Positions 59,768-64,000 of a DNA stretch of 64,000 nt are shown here, piece after piece (the first letter of the stretch is position 1; every line of letters begins with the position of its first letter). The notes beneath the pieces were generated by a model. That model did not search any database. It saw only the letters and a program-made list of their open reading frames with translations, and was not told the DNA's origin. The translations under genes and the position numbers were made by a program. The stretch covers positions 1 to 64,000 of IMG/VR virus record IMGVR_UViG_3300032516_000009. One strand, 5' to 3'. Source of the DNA: a virus.

Positions 59768-60367
59768 TTACTGATCCATTACATATTCAGTAGCATCATT
59801 ACTATTATCTATGAACATTGATGATATGACACTAGTCATGAATTTTCGATATCTGGGTTGCTGATTATGTTTTCTAGTCGGACTTCTACCAGACATCGGA
59901 TATGAACGAAATGAAAGGACTTTTCGTTTTGAACTTTTTTCAATACCAACTCGTCTATATTCAACTGCTATATAAATGAATTTATGCGGGATGAAAATCC
60001 GCTGACAGTATGGATAAGATGGAGAACGAATTTTTCGCACCTGAATGAACTTTTGAGCAAGAAAATGAATTTCTCCAGTAAATGTTCCTTTATATGAAAA
60101 AGTCATATTGCATCTGAATGTTTTCTCAGATCTCGAAATATTATTTATGTTGACCAAAAATGCGCGCTTGCGGAACAGCACCTTCATTATTGAAGTGAAT
60201 GGCATTACTGCATAAGACGGGATGGTGTCTTGTATTTGATTAAGAAATGGTTGAAATTCATCAAAACTGATAAAAATTGTCTTACCAAACGCTGCCATTG
60301 CAGTAGATATATTAATTTTTTGCAGGCAATCCGTCGCCATTGCAGCTTCACGTACGGAAGTTTCCAT
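59768..60367 (-). CDS. Hypothetical basic protein
   Basis: The 199-residue product is mixed alpha/beta in the first 130 residues (AMAAFGKTIFISFDEFQPFL, AFLVNINNISRSEKTFRCNM, FTGEIHFLAQKFIQVRKI). A basic tail follows (SSKRKVLSFRSYPMSGRSPT). It lies between tRNA genes. The N-terminal SVREAAMATDC recurs in the adjacent non-coding stretch. Function unknown, and reality of the gene is only moderately supported. Confidence 0.45.
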   Translation of the reverse strand: METSVREAAMATDCLQKINISTAMAAFGKTIFISFDEFQPFLNQIQDTIPSYAVMPFTSIMKVLFRKRAFLVNINNISRSEKTFRCNMTFSYKGTFTGEIHFLAQKFIQVRKIRSPSYPYCQRIFIPHKFIYIAVEYRRVGIEKSSKRKVLSFRSYPMSGRSPTRKHNQQPRYRKFMTSVISSMFIDNSNDATEYVMDQ

Positions 60368-60560
60368 GCACCAGAATTTACATTTGATGTATAAATGCTG
60401 CTATTGCAATCTAGCAAATTGCTGAACAGGAGAACCGTAACACGGTTTCGAAATCACGTTACGCCATATTGGGCAGTCCATCGTCATCGCAGCTTCACGT
60501 ATGGGTGTATCCAAAAGGCGAGGGCAATCTACATTGACAACGGATTGATCTAATATTTTG
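60368..60560. other. Short stretch without a convincing gene, with a diverged repeat
   Basis: No plausible coding frame starts outside tRNA-Cys. On the minus strand a segment encoding DTPIREAAMTMDC (near 60471-60515) resembles the METSVREAAMATDC start of the neighbouring gene; the two 42-base DNA segments share GCAGCTTCACGTA. It may be a broken extra copy of that gene's start. Confidence 0.35.
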
Positions 60561-60633
60561 AGGCGGAGGTGGGTTACGATCCCACGCATGTCGCTTTTGC
60601 AGAGCGATACCTTCCCAACTTGGCTACTCCGCC
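60561..60633 (-). tRNA. tRNA-Cys(GCA)
   Basis: Acceptor GGCGGAG/CTCCGCC, anticodon stem TCGCT/AGCGA with loop CTGCAAA, T stem GTGGG/CCCAC. The T-loop ATCGTAA is unusual in its first base. Confidence 0.85.
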
Positions 60634-60644
60634 AGATTGAATAG

Positions 60645-60717
60645 AGCTCCCGGTGAGATTTGAACTCACGACCCGCGACTTACGAAATCGCTGCTCTACC
60701 TACTGAGCTACAGGAGC
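60645..60717 (-). tRNA. tRNA-Thr(CGT)
   Basis: Acceptor GCTCCTG/CGGGAGC, D stem GCTC/GAGC, anticodon stem GCGAT/GTCGC with loop TTCGTAA, T arm GTGAG-TTCAAAT-CTCAC. Confidence 0.9.
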
Positions 60718-60739
60718 AAACAATCTACTTTACAATTAG

Positions 60740-60826
60740 CGGAGAGAGTGGGATTTGAACCCACGGACGGGTTTATTCGTCGCTCGCTTAGCAAGCGAGT
60801 GCCATAGGCCACTCGGCCATCTCTCC
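60740..60826 (-). tRNA. tRNA-Ser(GCT)
   Basis: Acceptor GGAGAGA/TCTCTCC, anticodon stem CTCGC/GCGAG with loop TTGCTAA, long class II variable arm (GACGAATAAACCCGTC region), T arm GTGGG-TTCAAAT-CCCAC. Confidence 0.9.
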
Positions 60827-60832
60827 AAAGTT

Positions 60833-61465
60833 TTATAGTGTTTTATGATACTCTTCGAAAATTTGTTGTACTATTGAGTTATTGTCTAATTCTTCAATAA
60901 ACGCTGGCACCTCTGATTCGTAGATCACATTCGGATCTGGTTCAAATTCGATATAAGGGGCGTCCATATCCATAATAAAATCACTATCTAAATAATGATC
61001 ATAAAAACCGCCTTTTACATGAAATGCATGGAATTTATGAGATGACTTATATTTATGTGATACATCACCAATATCTGTTATAATAATGTTTACTACTGGT
61101 ATTAGAAAACTATTGTGTGTCTTTATTTCCTCTTCTAAATCATCCACTAAATCTGGAGGTAAAGGGCTTGGGTCTGGGTTCCATTGAGCAGACCCGCCCC
61201 GATCATTTTTGGTATTAAAGATAATGTCATGATCTATTGGAATTCCTTTATACATCCCTTTTGCATGAACGGTAAACTCAAATTTTTTGTCATCTCGACG
61301 GAATCTATCAACCGTCAGACCGTCAATTTTGGCCGTAGGATTATGCAACATTATGGCGATGAGCGTTCTAAGATCTTTAGCTACCAAAGTTTTACTTGGT
61401 TTACAAGAATTATCAATCATTTTAGCAATCTGACGTAATCTATTTACAATTTGTGATGGTTGCAT
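60833..61465 (-). CDS. Protein with the shared MKPSQ-type N-terminal motif
   Basis: The product has 210 residues. The first 38 (MQPSQIVNRLRQIAKMIDNS then KPSKTLVAKDLRTLI) match the N-termini of the products at 39617 and 53219. The remaining 170 residues differ: a beta-rich domain (FEFTVHAKGMYKGIPIDHDI) and an acidic end. The shared start with different bodies suggests a common recruitment or virion-targeting module. It is divergent from the vWA gene. Confidence 0.6.
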   Translation of the reverse strand: MQPSQIVNRLRQIAKMIDNSCKPSKTLVAKDLRTLIAIMLHNPTAKIDGLTVDRFRRDDKKFEFTVHAKGMYKGIPIDHDIIFNTKNDRGGSAQWNPDPSPLPPDLVDDLEEEIKTHNSFLIPVVNIIITDIGDVSHKYKSSHKFHAFHVKGGFYDHYLDSDFIMDMDAPYIEFEPDPNVIYESEVPAFIEELDNNSIVQQIFEEYHKTL

Positions 61466-61481
61466 AACAATTCGATATAAT
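61451..61481 (+). promoter_or_regulatory. Weak promoter candidate before the vWA gene
   Basis: TATAAT at 61476-61481 is a perfect -10 box, but the best -35 (TTGTGA at 61451) is 19 bases away. It lies at the edge of the divergent gap before the vWA start at 61550. Confidence 0.3.
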
Positions 61482-61549
61482 TAAAAATTGATGTAGCTTG
61501 GTATAGTTTGGTTAACCTTGGGAAGCACCCCAAGAAGTATGGAGACCAA

Positions 61550-63886
61550 ATGAAACCCTCATCTTTCAAGGTAGCAGAGTCATTATTCATCGTAAAACAA
61601 ATCGTTAGCAAAAAGGCCCCCGCGAAGCCGGTTGAAATACCGACAAATCACATCGCGGTAATAGACTGTTCCGGGTCAATGTCCTGGGATTTGCCGAAAA
61701 TCCGGGAACAGCTTAAGAAGAAATTACCAAAGATCCTTCGAGAGCAAGATACAATTTCAATAATCTGGTTCTCGGGCAGAAAAGAATTCGGTGTTTTGCT
61801 CGAGGCCGAACCCGTTGCAACATTAGTTGATCTGTCCAACGTCAACAAAGCTATCGACCGTTGGCTCAAACCCAATTGCCTTACAGGATTCAAAGAGCCG
61901 TTGGAAGAAGCCAAGGATCTTGTCGAACGTGTCAGTAAAAAGCGTAAAGGTAGCGTCTGTAACCTATTCTTTATGTCTGATGGTATGGATAACTGTTGGG
62001 GCCGTCCTGAAATACTAAAGGCCGTTGAACAAGCTGCTGGTGGACTGGCATCGGCTACCTTTGTTGAATATGGATACTATGCCGATCGTCCATTACTGAC
62101 GGCAATGGCCGAAAAAGCTGGCGGAACACTTATATTTAGTGAAGACTTCGATAAATACGCTCCATTATTCGAAGCTGCTATGCAGAAGAAGTTATCTGGA
62201 GCACTTCGCATCGAAGTGAAAGTCGACGGCGATCCTATTGGCGGATTCGTTTACGCACTCGTTGGCGGAGACCTCATGACTTTCTCCGTTACCGGAGATA
62301 CCGTGTCAGTTCCGGAGGATATGTCGGCCGTCTTCTATTTGTCTTCGTCCGCAATTGGTGCCGAGACTGAGATCGTATCGGTCTCAAAAAAGAAGGATAA
62401 AGCGGATGACGACGTCATGGCTCCTGCCTATGCAGCGGTGTCATTATTTAGTTTACGTATGAAATCTGACGTCGTCTTCCCGTTACTTAAGGCGCTCGGT
62501 GATATAGACTATATAGATCGCTTTAGTTCATGTTTCGGGAAGCAGCGATATTCAGAATTCATGGACGCGACCAAAGCTGCAGCATTTGATCCATCTAAAC
62601 GATTTACTAAGGGTTGGGATCCCAACAAGGTCCCGCGAGAAGATGCATTCACCATTCTCGAATTATTGCAGCTTTTGTCCAAAGATGACGGGAATCGGGT
62701 TCTACTCGATCATCCAGACTTCAAGTATAGCCGTATTGGACGTGGGCGTGTTGATGCTAGCACACAGTTAACTGAAGCGGAAATCGAGGAAATCCAGAAG
62801 CTCACTCTCCGCATCGCAGCTGAGCGTGACGTCAAGAAATTGAAGATTCTTCAGGAGCAACTCGCTGACATCACGGATAAGAAATCAGACGCGCTCAAAT
62901 TTGAAACTGATCCGGCTCCAGATGGTTATCCAATTTCTTCCCTTACGTTCAATGAAGAGCGGCCCAATGTCAGCTTCCTGGTCAAGAAACCCGGGGTTGT
63001 TGATATTTCGAGCCGAGTCCCGAAAGAATTCAAAGGAAAGATTCCAGAGAAATTCCAGACGTTCATCTACCGTAACTACACGGTGGTAAAGGATGGACTT
63101 GTCAACGTCGAATTCCTTCCGGTTAAAGTTACCGCGGAAACCCTGGATAAATTGGTAGAAGCAGGAGTGATCGACAAGGATCACGTTAAAAATTTCAAGC
63201 TTTGTGATTCCATCACGATTAACCTTAGAGATCTTCCTATCATCAACCGTAAGATGGTGAAGGCTACGAGTGCAAAGACGCTGTTTGAACTCGAGTACGA
63301 GCTTACTAAAGCCCGCGCTGCTCAGAAAGTTTATAATAGCGTCAAAAAAGAGAAGTTCCCGCGTAAAGCCGAAGGCTTCGTTGTCATGTATGGGGACGAC
63401 GCAGCGAAATGGCTCAAAGAGCATGGTTTCACCGACTATTCAGGATTTTCGCCTAAGACCGTCCAGGCGGAAGCTACGGACTTCTATCTTGGAAAATGTC
63501 TAGAAATTTCTCTTAAGGGGTTATCAACTCTCCCATCACTCAAAGATCTGCATGAACAAATTAAAAAGAATAAACTGAATGCATGCGGCCGGCTTATGAA
63601 ACCCCATCTTGATCGTATCGAGTCTTTTTTGGCCAGTGATATTTATAATAAGGCAGCGGATAAAGATGGTGTTTTTGAAGCATGGCTAGACGGAGAAGCC
63701 AAATCGGTAAGACAGCAAACGCAGACGCTTATTTATCAAGTTGCCCAAACCACGTTCTGCTTGATTGTCGGACAGATATGGCCAATAGAATTCTCCAGTT
63801 TGGATGAGAATTCCATGACCATCGATTTCGATGGCCAAAAGATTGTATGTTCGATGAATTTGAAAGAAATTCAAATTAAGATTTAA
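61550..63886 (+). CDS. von Willebrand factor A-domain protein
   Basis: The ATG at 61550 follows GGAG by about seven bases and gives 778 residues; the frame is open from 61508. A vWA domain with a complete metal site is visible at about 30-215: DCSGSMS (39-45), a Thr in CLTGF (about 112) and Asp in FFMSDGMDN (about 144). These bind a divalent ion and a partner protein. The remaining 560 residues are unrecognised, with long helices. Bacterial vWA proteins often work with AAA+ ATPases; none is next to it here. Its role in the phage is unknown. Confidence 0.8.
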   Translation: MKPSSFKVAESLFIVKQIVSKKAPAKPVEIPTNHIAVIDCSGSMSWDLPKIREQLKKKLPKILREQDTISIIWFSGRKEFGVLLEAEPVATLVDLSNVNKAIDRWLKPNCLTGFKEPLEEAKDLVERVSKKRKGSVCNLFFMSDGMDNCWGRPEILKAVEQAAGGLASATFVEYGYYADRPLLTAMAEKAGGTLIFSEDFDKYAPLFEAAMQKKLSGALRIEVKVDGDPIGGFVYALVGGDLMTFSVTGDTVSVPEDMSAVFYLSSSAIGAETEIVSVSKKKDKADDDVMAPAYAAVSLFSLRMKSDVVFPLLKALGDIDYIDRFSSCFGKQRYSEFMDATKAAAFDPSKRFTKGWDPNKVPREDAFTILELLQLLSKDDGNRVLLDHPDFKYSRIGRGRVDASTQLTEAEIEEIQKLTLRIAAERDVKKLKILQEQLADITDKKSDALKFETDPAPDGYPISSLTFNEERPNVSFLVKKPGVVDISSRVPKEFKGKIPEKFQTFIYRNYTVVKDGLVNVEFLPVKVTAETLDKLVEAGVIDKDHVKNFKLCDSITINLRDLPIINRKMVKATSAKTLFELEYELTKARAAQKVYNSVKKEKFPRKAEGFVVMYGDDAAKWLKEHGFTDYSGFSPKTVQAEATDFYLGKCLEISLKGLSTLPSLKDLHEQIKKNKLNACGRLMKPHLDRIESFLASDIYNKAADKDGVFEAWLDGEAKSVRQQTQTLIYQVAQTTFCLIVGQIWPIEFSSLDENSMTIDFDGQKIVCSMNLKEIQIKI

Positions 63887-63934
63887 TTTGATGTGGACAA
63901 TATTCATATAGACCTTTGGACATATTGCAATTAG

Positions 63935-64000
63935 CGGAGGAAGTAGGATTCGAACCCACGGTAGACTTACGCCTACAACGGTTTTCAAAACCGTCGCCTT
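63935..64000 (-). tRNA. tRNA-Ser(TGA), partial at right edge
   Basis: The anticodon stem ACGGT/ACCGT with loop TTTGAAA, a long variable arm (TGTAGGCGTAAGTCTACC region), T arm GTGGG-TTCGAAT-CCTAC and the 3' acceptor strand are present. The 5' acceptor and most of the D-arm lie beyond base 64000. Confidence 0.85.

Noticed and set aside
60401-60589. 62-codon minus-strand frame next to tRNA-Cys
   Set aside because: Its start lies inside the tRNA-Cys gene and only a short segment resembles the neighbouring gene; more likely a repeat remnant than a gene.

Overview
The window looks like part of the genome of a large tailed bacteriophage (Caudoviricetes). It holds head-packaging genes (portal, terminase large subunit), a broad set of bacterial-type replication and repair proteins, class II ribonucleotide reductase, an exported lysis enzyme, a tail-fibre gene and a cluster of tRNA genes. 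There is no rRNA and no run of ordinary bacterial housekeeping genes. Most of the DNA is AT-rich. The fibre/lipoprotein/HNH part (about 52.2-59 kb) is visibly richer in G and C. Bacterial features throughout (Shine-Dalgarno sites, one textbook sigma70 promoter, sigma-like and NusG-like proteins, a lipobox) point to a bacterial host. I cannot name the host.

Layout. 0-19.2 kb (minus strand): virion and packaging block, with an unrecognised conserved head-region protein, a protein with a Lys/Pro repeat tail, a portal carrying two inteins, terminase large subunit carrying one intein, a small-subunit candidate, a protein with a triplicated domain and a BACON/Ig-like protein. 19.2-22 kb: small zinc-ribbon proteins and a sigma-like regulator. 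22.1-33.1 kb (minus): replication and expression block with flap exonuclease, NusG-like protein, DnaX, a nuclease/Mom-like fusion, a decayed metallopeptidase, TOPRIM primase, an SbcC half-ATPase, DnaN-like sliding clamp, a Cas4/RecB-like nuclease and SbcD. 33.1-40 kb: a ribbon-helix-helix repressor under its own sigma70 promoter, RecD2 helicase with an intein, and an NAD-dependent DNA ligase split into two genes on opposite strands. 40.4-45.6 kb: NrdJ, HolA (delta), HolB (delta'), and small zinc proteins. 46-52.5 kb: a divergent sigma-like zinc protein, exported transglycosylase, a PurA/PurZ-like synthetase and a Gly-rich lipoprotein. 52.6-64 kb: HNH genes, 14 tRNA genes (one partial at the right edge, one atypical) plus a tRNA fragment, a GC-rich beta-propeller tail fibre lying between two nearly identical tRNA-Arg genes, and a vWA protein.

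How it fits together. The phage encodes a bacterial-style clamp and clamp loader (beta, gamma/tau, delta, delta'), plus primase, flap nuclease, ligase, SbcCD-like and RecD2-like proteins. This suggests replication fairly independent of host factors, although no replicative polymerase or helicase is in view. NrdJ and the PurZ-like enzyme would shape the dNTP pool; the PurZ-like P-loop carries Ser where PurA has its catalytic Asp, a hallmark of the 2-aminoadenine (Z) pathway. Sigma-like and NusG-like proteins suggest redirection of host RNA polymerase. Four LAGLIDADG inteins, a homing-type HNH gene in the tRNA array and a nuclease/Mom-like fusion show a heavy load of selfish elements.

All calls come from reading the sequence and translations; no database search was run.
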